Source: Amoeboaphelidium protococcarum (Eukaryota; Aphelidiomycota; Aphelidea). Taken from it: 64,000 nucleotides of DNA. The position numbers and the translations under genes are program-made. Location of the stretch: the NCBI GenBank assembly GCA_023515745.1, contig JALECJ010000256.1, positions 1,674,001 to 1,738,000 on the forward strand. The letters are read 5' to 3'. The notes below the pieces were generated by a model. It searched no databases, was not told the DNA's origin, and saw nothing but the letters and a program-made list of their open reading frames with translations. Of the stretch, positions 24,404-35,518 are shown piece by piece (position 1 is the stretch's first letter; every line of letters starts with the position of its first letter).

Positions 24404-25831
24404 ATGACGGATAATACTTAGAGTGCTATAGAGTAGGAGGATCACGTGATTAAGCCACAGAAGGTTACGCCTGTACTGGATACTTCCAACTGGCCATTGC
24501 TATTGAAGAATTATGATCGCCTGAATGTTCGCACTGGCCATTACACTCCTATCCCATCAGGACACTCTCCACTGAAGCGCCCATTGCAGGAGTACATTAA
24601 ATATGGTGTTATCAATCTTGATAAGCCAGCTAATCCATCCTCTCATGAAGTGGTTGCTTGGCTGAGAAGAATTTTGCGCGTCGAGAAGACTGGACACAGT
24701 GGTACTTTGGATCCATCCGTGACCGGGTGCCTGATTGTTTGTATTGATAGAGCGACGCGTCTGGTCAAGAGCCAGTAGAGCGCCGGTAAGGAGTACGTTT
24801 GTGTGATGCGTCTGCACGGCAAGATCGAGTCTGAGAAGAAACTGGTGGCCGCGTTGGAGACTCTGACTGGTGCTCTATTCCAGCGTCCACCTTTGATTTC
24901 TGCTGTAAAGAGATAGCTGCGTATTCGTACCATTCATGAGAGCAAGCTGCTGGAGTTTGATAATGAGCGCGGTCTTGCTGTATTCTGGGTCAGTTGTGAG
25001 GCTGGTACTTATATTCGTACATTGTGTGTTCACCTAGGACTTTTGCTGGGTGTCGGTGCTCATATGCAAGAATTGAGACGTGTCCGCTCTGGTGCCACAT
25101 CCGAGTCTGACAGTATGGTCACTATGCATGATGTTCTGGATGCTCAGTGGTTGTATGATAACACGCGTGATGAGACTTATCTGCGTCATGCTATCCGCCC
25201 ATTGGAATCTCTGCTGGTCTCGTACAAGCGTATCGTCGTCAAGGACTCTGCCATCAATGCCGTATGTTATGGTGCCAAATTGATGATTCCAGGTCTGTTG
25301 CGTTATGAGAATGGTATCGAGCAGAATGAAGAAGTTGTGCTTATGACCACGAAAGGTGAGGCGATCGCTTTGGGTATTGCTCAAATGACAACTGTAGAAA
25401 TGGCGTCCTGTGACCATGGTGTGGTAGCCAAGATTAAGCGTGTCATCATGGAGCGTGATACCTATCCAAGAAAGTGGGGTCTGGGTCCTAAGGCTAGCGA
25501 GAAGAAGAAGATGATCAAGGATGGAAAGTTGGACAAGTTTGGTCAGCCGAACGAGCAAACTCCTAAAGAGTGGACCTAATCTTATGTTGAACTGCAAAGA
25601 GTGGCTGATCAGCAGACTTCTCCAGTGGCTCCAACCACCGCAAGTGATGCTGATGCCAAGAGAAGCGCCGTCGATGCTAATCTGAGTGGAAGCGACAGTG
25701 AAGAAGTCAAGCAGGCGGCTGGTGCTGAAGATGCGGTTGCTGATAAGGTGAAAAAGGAGAAGAAAGAGAAGAAGGAGAAAAAGGACAAGAAAGAGAAACG
25801 AGAGCATAAGAAGCATAAGCAGGATGACTGA
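24404..25831 (+). CDS. CBF5: Cbf5/dyskerin, H/ACA snoRNP pseudouridine synthase
   Basis: 475 codons in one exon. It isomerises uridine to pseudouridine in rRNA and snRNA under guidance of H/ACA RNAs, in complex with Nop10, Nhp2 and Gar1. The dyskerin-type N-terminus ([20 protein letters not shown]) precedes a TruB catalytic domain with GHSGTLDP, where Asp103 is the predicted catalytic residue, and [18 protein letters not shown] domain follows ([33 protein letters not shown]), then a Lys/Glu-rich tail ([11 protein letters not shown]) typical of nucleolar Cbf5. Two in-frame TAG codons occupy conserved Gln positions (KSQQSAGKEYV, AVKRQLRIR), which makes this the best internal proof of the altered code. 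Confidence 0.98.
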
Positions 25832-25919
25832 TTATAAAGGAGTGTGAGTTCTTAGTAGAGTAGAAGCAGCAATGATTTAAAAAAAGATATGATTTTAATT
25901 ATACAGAAGCAATAACGCG

Positions 25920-26336
25920 TCATTCTCGTTTTTCTGCATCTTTTTAAATGTCAAAGTTGATCAGTACACATCCAGCAATGATCATCGAACAACCACCCCA
26001 CCACTGAGCATTTAAACTCTCATTAAAGAACAAGTGACCGAGCAGTGCAGAGAAACAGAAATTACTGGCAGTGTTAATGACTGTGGCAGATACAGCAGAT
26101 TTTGATTTGGCCAGAGCTTTAGTGAATATAGCCCACATTAACACATTGCATAAGATTACAAGAGCGCTACTGATAAACTTGGCGTACCTCTCAACACCAG
26201 CCAGTTCCTAAACATCAATGTATCCGAAATATCCAACAATCACCCGGAGATACTCAAGAGTCTGTGCGGATAGAGTCATTTTAGCAAACACTGATGATAA
26301 TGCTGCCATAAACCCAGAACATATTGCCAATATCAT
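25920..26336 (-). CDS. TMEM42-like EamA/DMT membrane protein
   Basis: 138 codons with four hydrophobic segments: ILAICSGFMAALSSVFAKM, SSALVILCNVLMWAIFTKAL, a third around TASNFCFSALLGHLFF, and WWGGCSMIIAGCVLINF. The block LMWAIFTKAL...ATVINTASNFCFSALLG is the TMEM42 signature (LMWxxFxxAL, TxTTASNFxxSALLG). TMEM42 proteins are half-size relatives of drug/metabolite transporters; the substrate is unknown. No ATG exists further upstream in frame before a break, so this start is preferred, although a short 5' exon cannot be excluded. Confidence 0.82.
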
Positions 26337-26619
26337 TACACGTAGTTGCAAGTTAAAAGTACAGTATCTGCCCGAAACAATGCTTTTTGCAGTCAGTCAG
26401 AGGTCGGCCTGACTTTTCTCTCAACCGCTAAGCCCTTTACAGGATGATCCATCAAGTGAGACGCGCAGAGTTTCTCGTTTCACATTCCGTTTCGCTTCCA
26501 TTCGCTTTCTCTGTTGTTTCACTTCTTGTTGTTCTTCTTTACTTCTCACTCTCTCTTTTGCTCAAGTGTATTTAATACGTAGTGTTCCGTAGTTGTGTCT
26601 GCATAATACTTCTCTAAAT

Positions 26620-28288
26620 ATGTTAAACTACTTCAGAATAGCAGTTTTACTAGTTGCAGCTATTGCTGTGTTTTATTTCTCTACCAAGGAAGAGAGTGGC
26701 TCTGGTAAGGAAAAGAGGTCTCCTATCATCAACTAAAAGCGCTCAAGCGGTAAGACAATGTCTTTTTAAGTGAAAAGTAATTTTGACAATTATTTATTGT
26801 ATTGTAGATGGTTATGTCGTTACTCCGACGACTGGAACTATCTGGTGGGCTGATCAGAGTGTCACTGTGGAGTGGACACTGACGAATCCACCTCCAGTGC
26901 AGTACATCAACGTTGACTTGTACAGTGCAGCGGTGTAGACCAAGTTCTTTGTAAAACAGTTGGCAGACAGTCTTCCTTTGGATCAAACTAAGTTAACTTT
27001 CAAAGTGCCAGCTAGTTCTAACTCTGGCAATACGTACATTGTCCGTGTATGGGGTCCGTACACTAACCAAAAGGCGGGAGATCCAAATTATTGGTCACTG
27101 CCTGATACAGACTTGTTCGTTATTAGTAAGTCTCCAGTCGGTATAATGAACAGTTTGGCTACTATTGGCGCTGGATAGAATGTAAAGATTCCTTACTATA
27201 TCAGATCCACCTCTACTATCGATCCATCCCTGGCAAGTATTGTCTTCTTCGATTCTCAATCGTCTGATCCTTCAATCAGAAGTGGTATTATTGTTGCAGC
27301 CAATCTTGCAAGTGCTTCTCAAGGCATAAACTCATTCTCTTGGAATGTTCCACCAGTCTTGCCATTTTCTAGCACGTACCAACTCCGCATCTCTTGCTCT
27401 GATTCCAAGGGAAAGCCTTCTTGCCTGGATGAGACTAGCTACTTTGAAATTTAAAGCCCAGGTGGAGTAAGCAGTGTCGGTGTTGATCTATCCAGCTACT
27501 CTGTTTAGAAGAGTTAGATTTTGACAATCTCTTTGTCTTCAAAAACTGGCGGATCCATTGCATCCTTTGACACTTGGTCCATCATTTTGTCATCAAGAGA
27601 TGCTTCCACTCCGTATTATGGCAGTCCTTTAACTCTTGCCTCTGATGTGTCATCTTCCCAAGGTAGCTATCAGTATCAGGTGCCATCTTTGCCAGCTAGC
27701 AATGGCTATTTCATTACGGTTTATGGTTATTCACAAGGAGATTAGAGAGCTTTCACTGCAGTTTCTACTGACTTTAGCGTGTTTGCTGGTAATTAACTGA
27801 CTTCCGGACTGGCTATCACCTTGCCATTGCAGAATCAGTAGTGGACCGGCGGTAATTTGGAGACAATCACATGGGCAGCCATTCCTAATGTTTAGAACAA
27901 TGTCACTGGCTGGGATGTTGATTTATTTGAAAAGGACACCAAAGGCTCTCTGGTGTTTGTAGCATAACTGTTAAGATCTGGCCAGAAGAACACCACCAAT
28001 GCTTATTGGAGAGTGCCAGTGTCTCTTGGCAAGAAGGAGAATTGTGTGGTCAGAGTTACGGGTTACTTTCCCTCTGGTAGTCAGTATGGCGTCGTTGTTG
28101 CCACATCTGGCATTTTTAAAATTGTACCATATGCTGGTCCTCAGACGACCACTAAGTCTCCTGTCCAAACAGTTGGTCCTAATTCTAACAATGGTGGATC
28201 TAATCCATCAGAGGGCGCCTTGTCTTTTGAATTTGACTGGTACTTGATGACCACCGTGAGCGCATCACTTATATTGCTGATGTTTTGA
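26620..28288 (+). CDS. Kre9/Knh1-type cell-surface protein
   Basis: Two exons, 26620-26749 and 26808-28288, with a 58-nt phase-1 intron ending TTGTAG. The product is 536 residues. An N-terminal hydrophobic signal (FRIAVLLVAAIAVFYF) leads to a Kre9/KNH domain beginning YVVTPTTGTIWWADQSVTVE. Two or three further immunoglobulin-like repeats of the same pattern follow (for example TLPLQNQQWTGGNLETITW). A Ser/Thr/Asn-rich spacer and a C-terminal hydrophobic tail (TTVSASLILLMF) suggest a GPI or membrane anchor. In yeast this family is needed for beta-1,6-glucan in the wall. Splicing is required to join the signal peptide to the domain. Confidence 0.87.
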
Positions 28289-28447
28289 TACTGAATGTTT
28301 GATTGAATGAAGAATGGTTATGTTTTGAAGTGAGAAAAGTTAACATCGTTACAATTAATTACATTTGAGAGAGAGTACGTACACATTTAACTTGAGTGCT
28401 ACATTCAGAACTGATAATATAAATCGAAAAGAAAATCCAACATCAAT

Positions 28448-28954
28448 TCAAGTATATTTGATAGGCACAACTTTAATCACACTAGCACCGCAATTGACGC
28501 AATCTGTAGCAGACGGAACTAAATCAACAGCATTCTAAGAGACAACGCATCCACAGGGCTTCATATATACAAACTTGGTAAGTCCATTCATTTACCGCCT
28601 AGTGACTGGGCAAATAACACGCCCATCATCACCGCGCGTCAGTTTAAGATCTGTGACATCCTTTAACCGTTTGATGTGACCAGCCACGTTGTCCTACTCA
28701 GTGTTCTCAATATCTGCTCTGTCACCCTCGCCTTTGGATTAACCACGTAGCCGTTTATCAAGAATGTATTTCACCACAGCCTCTTTATTGTACAACTTCC
28801 CTCTCTTACATGACACTATAGGATCTCGCAGCTCTTCATGAGACAGGGAGCAGTATCGGTAATCACTAACATTACTCTGAATCTATTATCTTTATCCTTT
28901 CCCCTACTTTACAATCTCTGATCTCTTTGCAATAAATCCGCCATCTCCACCCAT
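28448..28954 (-). CDS. RTF2: Rtf2, replication termination factor 2
   Basis: 168 codons. The N-terminus MGGDGGFIAKRSEIVK matches the near-invariant MGGDGGSIPKRxELVK of the family. Two U-box/RING-like C2HC2-type blocks follow: YCSLSHEELRDPIVSCKRGK with LYNKEAVVKYIL, and RVICPVTRRQMNGLTKF with KPCGCVVS and CVNCGA. Rtf2 stabilises paused replication forks (fission yeast RTS1) and is regulated at stalled forks in animals. The protein ends soon after the second zinc motif, shorter than animal Rtf2. The same divergent promoter drives the HMG-like gene and holds ACGCGT boxes. Confidence 0.93.
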
Positions 28955-29233
28955 TATAAATATGTCTAAAATGATATAATATAAATATTATGTTTTTTAA
29001 TGTTCCACGATAATATATTATAGACAGAGGAGGAAGAAAGAGACTTGGTGACAAAATAGGCCGAGAATAAGAAAAGAAAACGCGTCAAAATGATCAACGC
29101 GCGGAAGATCTTTTTTTCATGATGGAACATTGGAGAGAACGCGTATAGTGGTAGTTTTTTATATTGGTCCTGATATCCTGATTTATTAGTTATTTGGACA
29201 AGTAAGTATTAAAGTAATTTGTAGTGATTGATA
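28955..29233. promoter_or_regulatory. Divergent promoter with two ACGCGT boxes (Rtf2 / HMG-like)
   Basis: ACGCGT occurs at 29080-29085 and 29139-29144, with an additional aacgcgcgg near 29097-29105. MluI cell-cycle boxes drive S-phase genes through MBF in fungi, which fits Rtf2 and suggests the partner gene may also act on replicating chromatin. The motif is visible; the regulation is inferred. Confidence 0.5.
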
Positions 29234-31528
29234 ATGCCAAGATTACCCAACTCGGAAAAGCTCATCGAAGCTATCACTAAAAAGATGGTTAATCCTGGAC
29301 GCGCTGGTTTGAATCAGTCTTTGATAAATGATCAAGTTAATAAGATTGCCGCTGAAAGCTCCAATTCTAATCTCACACCATATTAGTTCTTCATGAAGAT
29401 GGAAATTACGAAAGCTTGTAATCAGTCTACTACTTCGTTTTTCTAATTGACTGCCAGATAATGGACCAAGTTATCAGAGTATGATCGAATGAAATATGCG
29501 GAATTGGCCCATAGTCATAATATGAAAGTCATGCAGAAAGCTAATGATGCTAAAACTGGTGATAAATCGAATGGCTCTGATGTATCATAATCCACATCAG
29601 TCGTTAACTCGTAATAATAGTCATAATGTGAAGGGAATCAAGAAGGATACTCGTTCTTCTGTTAGATTAATTTCCCAACTTTAATGCAGAAGCTCGGTGC
29701 CGATAATTCTCGTATTTCTGAGGATAGTATTAAATCGCATTTGACTATCTGTTGGCGATATCTCAATGCTGGTCAGAGGAATCTTTTTAGGAGGATGGAG
29801 GGGAAGCTGAGAGGTGATCCGCCAGCGAAGAAGAGTAGTACTCAGATGGTGGCCTTTTATCATTATGCGGTTAGTAATTACGCGTCTACGGCTTTGGAGT
29901 TGAGCACTTACGACCATTTTAGTATTATGAAGCATATTCTGGCCTAGTGGAGAGATTTGCCTCAGAATGAGAAGAATGTCTATGCGCTGGATGCCCTCTG
30001 TTTGCAGTATAATATACAAGACATTGATTAACGGAGGTTTAATTCGAGTAAATATTTTAGTATAAGTACTCTAGCAGCTCAGTTGAAAGCGCAAATTGAT
30101 GAGAATGGCGATGAAAATTTAGAGCCCTCTGGAGAGTAGTTGGAAATGTATGCAGCTATCAATTAATAAATGAGTCGGCGGCCGCGATAGCTTTTAATGC
30201 GATCAAGTCCAGAATTAAAATCTTAATTTCATGATCTGCTACTTCTGCGTCAATCTGCTCTCAAGTGCGTCTTGTATAATGACCATGGTTCAGCGTTTTT
30301 CAAGTATCTGGTTCATAATTGTATAGTATCTCGGAATCCACCGTAATCTGACACTCTTGATAACGCTTGGCATAAATGGCTTACTGATGATCTTGCCCTT
30401 AAACTCATAAAATCTTAAACTCCCATTCGAAAACTAAAATCATCTACGGCTGGGAGTGATAAAGCAAAGTCTAAGGACCGTGATTAAAGTAAGTTTAAGC
30501 TATCAATGAGCAAGCATGAATAGCAATTACATGAATAGTTCTTGAATAGACGCGTCAATGAACTGAAAATTGAGCGATTTGGCAATGCGTATTTGCATGA
30601 TAAAGCTGAAAGCGACGTTGAGCTATTGACTTTTGAAACGCATATGCCCAAAAATGCCTTGTCAGTTGAGAGGAAATTCGATGCTAAAGAGAGATAAAAG
30701 TTGGTACAGTTGGCATAGGAAGAGTGGGACGTTCGTACAGACACTCCAGAGAGATATGCTGAAATCTTGTCCGCTGTAATACGCGCTGAGCTCTTCAAAT
30801 GTCGACTTAATCACAAGTATATCAATTTTATGATTGGCTATAAACTGGAACATGATTGCCTTGGTACAATGAGTAGTGGTCGCGTCAAGGATAATACTGA
30901 TAATATCACAGATTTGGATATTGCTGCTTAATTTAAATAGCTGGACGCTGAATAGCGCCAGCATTATGCTAAAATTGGATTCAGACACAACATTCAGACG
31001 TTATTTGCTCAGAACATTTCATCAATCTCTTCCCTTATGCCTCTTCCAGTGCTTGATTATTACTATGGTTGTATCACCTAGTAGCATTAGGACGCGAATA
31101 TCAGATAGGATAAATAGACTGGCGGTTTAGGCTTCTCCATAGATTCAATGGCAGATAGTCTTAGCAAAGTCGTCCGCCCGTCCAGCGGTAAAGATAATAG
31201 CTCATCTCCAGTTCTGCAGTAGATTATAAAGACCATTTATCAGGGATACTAGTAAAGATAGCAGATGGTGCCCAAGGTGGTTGATTTTATATAGCTATAC
31301 AAAATTCGAGGCATCTGCAGTTAGCAATTTGTTGAGTCTGTTGGAACAAGTACGTAAATTATCAAGTCTCCTTTGCATTATTACTTTCACTCTCAAGTGT
31401 AGTTTCCCATTTAGAGTGAGCGATTGAATGAGAGCGGCGATTCTGCTGATGATCATGCACAGCTGTCAAAGATTCAAACAGAGTGCTTTTCATTTCTCGA
31501 TAGGTGGAATGGCACTTTAGATAATTGA
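29234..31528 (+). CDS. Protein with several divergent HMG-box-like repeats
   Basis: 764 codons in one exon, no TGA and many TAR codons. At least four segments follow the HMG-box outline of an aromatic FxxFM start, a central W about 30 residues on and a K/R-x-x-Y near the end. Box 1 is about residues 55-105 (LTPYQFFMKMEI, RQWTKLSEYDRMKYAELA). Box 2 runs from EGYSFFCQI to CWRYLNAGQRNLFRRM. Box 3 runs from MVAFYHYAVSNYAS to QWRDLPQNEKNVYALD. A later box runs from YINFMIGYKLEH to FKQLDAEQRQHYAKIGF. This would make it a DNA-binding or chromatin architectural protein, though no known family has this exact set. It shares an ACGCGT-bearing promoter with Rtf2. Confidence 0.65.
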
Positions 31529-31724
31529 ATGAATAGTCTATGTTTAATCTTGTTTTATTGTTTCGCACAAGATATTTTTTGTATCAAGGACGTCTTGCAA
31601 TTTTCACTTTGCATCATTAAGGTAAAAAGTTAAAATGAAAAGTATTAAGTATTTGATGAAATAACTGACCGTGTTGGTCAATATGACTTCACATTATGTC
31701 ACACGCACTCGTACAACCTCAAAA

Positions 31725-33209
31725 TCATTACTGCTACTATGCAGCAGGCACAATCAGTCTCTACTAGCCATAACCACGCAAGAAAGAGGCACGATCAAAC
31801 TTGTTGGTATTCTTGTGGCAAACCAGCTGATAGCAGGTGGCACTTCCCTGGCGAGAGATGATAGTACTCCAAGCCAAGAAGAACTCCCATTCACGCCATG
31901 CACGCTCACCATACTTGGCAGTGATCATGCTCTTGTTCTCAGGCTTCATCCAGTTCTGGTACCATCTCTCCAGAGTGGCAGAATAGTGCACACCGACAGT
32001 GTCCACAGACTGGACTTCAAATCCAGCGTACTCCAGCTGACTGACGACCCAAGCCAGAGGACAAGAGGCATCAGCACCAGGGAACACGTACTTGTTCATG
32101 AACAGACCCCAGACAAGATCTTCATATTGCCATGGGCGACGGAGGCCGGCGATTTGGAGATAAAATATACCATCGTCTTCCAGTAATTCGTCAACCTGGC
32201 GTAGGAAAGTGTTAAACTTTCTAATACCAACATGCTCAGCCATCTCCAGGCAAGTGATCTTGTTATATTTCTGACCACCAGCAGCCATTGGACGAGGAAT
32301 ATCACGATAATCTCTGTTCAAAATATTGACCTTGTCACTGACACCCCACTCCTGTGCTCTGTTCAAACCAAACTCAGTCTATTCTTTCGAAATAGTGACA
32401 CCAGTTGGATTAGCACCATACTTTTGAGCAGCAAAAGACAGCAGAGTGCCCCATCCACATCCAATGTCCAGCATCTTCTCGCCTCTCTTCAGGCCAATCT
32501 TTTCACACACGAGTTTCATCTTATTCTCCTGCAACTGCTCCAGTGACTCTCTCTCGTTGACATCAGTTATGATACCAGAAGTATAGATCATCATAGGTCC
32601 CAAGAACGCCTCATAAAAGTCATTACCGCGATCATAATGCTCACATACCTGGTTCTTATCCTGCGAACGAGTGTGGAAAGTAGCTTCAGGCAGCAAATGT
32701 TCAGCCAAAAACTTGACATGACCTGCAGTGAAGTGGAAAGAGGCCCAATCGTGTCTGTGTTCGAGCAGATCAAGCATGTCACCGCGAATCTCAGCTTTCT
32801 CATCAAAGTAAGCCTCGAAAAAGGTCTCCATTGGAATCTTGCTTGAGCCCTGGTACTTGTCAGCCAATTTGGCGTCAGTCAACTTTACATAGTCAGTCAA
32901 CTTCAAACCGGCAGCCTTCACCTGCTGGTCGTGTGCCCAAACCTTCAAGTAAGCATCCACATACACATATCCAACCCAAGTCGGCACGATAGTGAGCAGC
33001 AGGAAGAGCGGGTAACTCCAGTAAGGCGTCTGCAACAACTAGACTAGAGCCAGAGGAGTCAGCAGATTCAGTCCCCAAAATGCAAGACCATTAAAGTTAC
33101 GGAAACCGGGAACTTCAAACGCATAAGGAGCCGGATAGACGGTATAGTTGGCCTTCTTTGGCACGGAAAACTTGGTTGTAGTGTCAGCAATTCTACATAC
33201 ACTCAACAT
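31725..33209 (-). CDS. Sphingolipid C9-methyltransferase
   Basis: 494 codons in one exon. Fungal enzymes of this family use SAM to methylate C9 of the sphingoid base in glucosylceramide, at ER/Golgi membranes. The order of motifs matches: two N-terminal membrane segments (about residues 45-90, e.g. PLFLLLTIVPTWVGYVYVD), KIPMETFFEAYFDEKAEIRG, LEHRHDWASFHFT, HTRSQDKNQVCEHYDRGNDF, the SAM-binding MLDIGCGWGTLLSFA near residue 243, KITCLEMAEHVG, WGLFMNKYVFPGADAS and WSTIISRQGSATCYQL. Similarity to bacterial cyclopropane fatty-acid synthases is expected because the fold is shared. A Q-run precedes the stop. The family is nearly restricted to fungi, which helps place the host. Confidence 0.95.
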
Positions 33210-33810
33210 AGTACAGTAATTGAGTAAATAAGGTCAAGTTAACACGAACATTTGATTTAAAATCTTACGTCATTTTATTAATCGATCAATATACAAGTTT
33301 AATGTGCACACACAAAGCTAAGTATATACTGCAACAAAAGAACTTGACTATTTACTATAAAGTAGTAGTAAGTACACGTATACTAAACACTTTAATTTTA
33401 CAGAGAGAGAGAGAAAGAAGAGCTGAGGCAACGTCGGCGGCTGTTTGAGTTTCGCGCGCGTGTTTTAAGACCGAGATGGTCAAATCTGACCGATGGCTGC
33501 TGAAATTGGCAAGTTGTTGTGAGTTAAGCTCAGGTGGCGTTTATCGCGCGCGTGGCTTTTGTGTTTCAAAGAAGTATTTATATGGAGATGGAATTTGATG
33601 GAGAGACGAAGGAAATTCGACCTCTGGGAAATTCAGCGAGACAGACGGAGACTTCGCGAGAGACCGCTCAGTTGAAGACGGACTCTCCCTGAGCACCCTG
33701 AATGCTTGAGTGAATGAGTAAGAGAAAGTCAAGTTAAAAGTTGCATGTATAAGGGAAACATTAATCGTCATCATTTTTGAAAAATCACATTCATCATTTA
33801 TCACCATTAT
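33210..33810. other. Spacer with promoter of the C9-methyltransferase gene
   Basis: 600 bp between the methyltransferase start and the bHLH gene's stop. It contains a gagagagaga tract at about 33400, CpG-rich patches (gcgcgcgtg near 33455, cgcgcgcgtgg near 33545) and AT-rich flanks. An 88-codon open frame on the minus strand is not supported by any similarity. Confidence 0.4.
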
Positions 33811-34734
33811 TCATTACTGATTTAATTAATTTCTCAGTCTGTCTACTTCAAGAGCCAGTACATCACGCTCCTGCTTGAGGACGCGTACAAAGTCAATAGC
33901 CTTGATCAGTAGAACAGCCTTGGACACTTTCTTATGAACCAGGCCAGGGATTTCCATCTTCAACTCGTCAAAGCCATTCTTGATCTGGTTGCGTCGCTTC
34001 TTCTCACACTCAATGTGCATTTAGCGTCGCTACTCACTTGACTGTGTCGGAGAAGGGGACTTATAGTTTGGATCTGAGAGGGACGCAAGAGCCATGCGTT
34101 GAGCATTCGTCAACTTTTGTGAGTATTGATTAGTTTGCAAAGGTCTCAGATTACTGGCAGCCGTGGATGCTGAAGTTGATTAAGTCAAGCTTCTGTTAGG
34201 CTTTGCAGTCGGTGTAGACATGGTAGATGGAAAATTGCCAAAGCTGCCACCAGATAGAAATTAACTAGGACTAGTTGGAGTAGAGATGGCATGTCGATCT
34301 TGATCAAGTGCAGACTAGAGGTAGAAATTACTTAAGGGCGTGGACAGGGAGGTAGAGGGGACACTAGGATCCAGATATTCGTAATACTGCGCCAGACCAT
34401 CAATGTTCGGGTTAGACGAGGATAGCGCGTCAGAATAGAGATTAGGACTTATCAGTTGCAGACCATTACCGTCATCCTGGTAAGAGAGGACTTCAACGTC
34501 ATTGCCCAGCAATGAGGATGAAGATGAGAAGGCCTGTTGGCTCAGTTTAGCTCCATTCCACAAATGATCAGCGTTAGACATGGCTTGAGGGGCTGTTTAC
34601 AGATTATTGTTATCTGATGCAGCACGCGCCAACAGCTGCTTATCTCCGCCTTTGTTCAGGCGGCCTTTATCAGCTGCTGTAGTTGCATTCGAGGCAGTAG
34701 TAGCATTAATATTGGAATCAATTTAAGGAGTCAT
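33811..34734 (-). CDS. bHLH transcription factor
   Basis: 307 codons. The first 220 residues are low complexity (S/T/N/Q/P-rich, typical of activation regions). A bHLH domain sits at the C-terminus: the basic region QMHIECEKKRRNQIKNGF has the His-Glu-Arg pattern (H5-E9-R13) expected for E-box (CACGTG) recognition, followed by helix 1 (FDELKMEIPG), a short loop (LVHKKVSK) and helix 2 (VLLIKAIDFVRVLKQERD) that extends into a short leucine-zipper-like stretch (LALEVDRLRN). It resembles Max/Cbf1/SREBP-type class B factors. The first in-frame ATG (34734) was taken; an internal ATG at 34581 is an alternative. Confidence 0.85.
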
Positions 34735-35518
34735 TGTGTAGATAGTCAGTTATTTAATCGTTAATCAGGTGTATATCAGGATTCTATGGATAGTAATAAG
34801 CGTTATAACAAGCAAGATAAGAAAGAAAGACACTTGAATAGATTTAAATGGTGCGTCAATTCATGTCAGGTTACAACAGCCTCTGATAGCGGTACACGAA
34901 AGCAAATGTATTGGCGATGGATGAAAGCGCGTGATGTTACATTAAACGTCTTGTTACTTCAGTCACTATTTACGCGTGCCTTCAGACCCCTATGGCAGAG
35001 TCATGTCTACAGCCCGGTCATAGCGATTATAGTGCAGCAATTTCTCAATTAGATCCACATGAGTCAACACCATTCTTCGGCAGCAATATCGCTTCAATCC
35101 CAACTGATCGAGAGCCTCACCTTCTGAATAATCAGCCTGCAACAACGAAAGGTATTAATCCCATTTATTACCAATAACCTTCCCACACTACACTAATATA
35201 AATGTGAATTTAGTTATAAGAGCAAATATGATAGTTATATACAACTTACAGAGAAGCAGCGAACAGGAATTATCATGATGATCAAATCTCAAATTCTTTG
35301 TTAAATTTTCACAGAAAAGCCGTAGTCGGCGCCTTGCTGTAGCTTTGATCTGTAGGCACATGGACAAGTTAAACGACACACGTCAGTTTACACTCGCATG
35401 GAGTGACTGACAGTTAAGTTTCAGACGATGGATTGTGCTAGTAGAAGGGTGGAATAAAAGAAAACCTTTATTCAATTACTTTAAATTTCTTATTCACCCT
35501 CATCCTTTCATTCATAGT
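34735..35518. other. Spacer with unresolved short open frames
   Basis: Two overlapping plus-strand frames (34786-about 35128 and 34992-about 35205) are open, and a GT-AG segment near 35151-35212 has the typical length and AT-richness of introns here. One downstream frame ends NFHRKAVVGALLQL. None matches a family I know and no single spliced model reads cleanly, so I do not call a gene. Confidence 0.3.

Noticed and set aside
25034-25816. 260-codon open frame on the strand opposite Cbf5
   Set aside because: It mirrors the Cbf5 coding frame, is rich in Leu/Ser/His as antisense frames are, and Cbf5 on the other strand is unambiguous.
31671-32186. 171-codon plus-strand frame opposite the C9-methyltransferase
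   Set aside because: It is antisense to a conserved enzyme and shows no family motif.
33541-33807. 88-codon minus-strand frame just after the bHLH gene
   Set aside because: It lies in the promoter and UTR spacer, has no motif and is low complexity.
34786-35205. Possible small spliced gene upstream of the aminopeptidase
   Set aside because: Two competing frames and no splice model that reads cleanly; left as an unresolved spacer.
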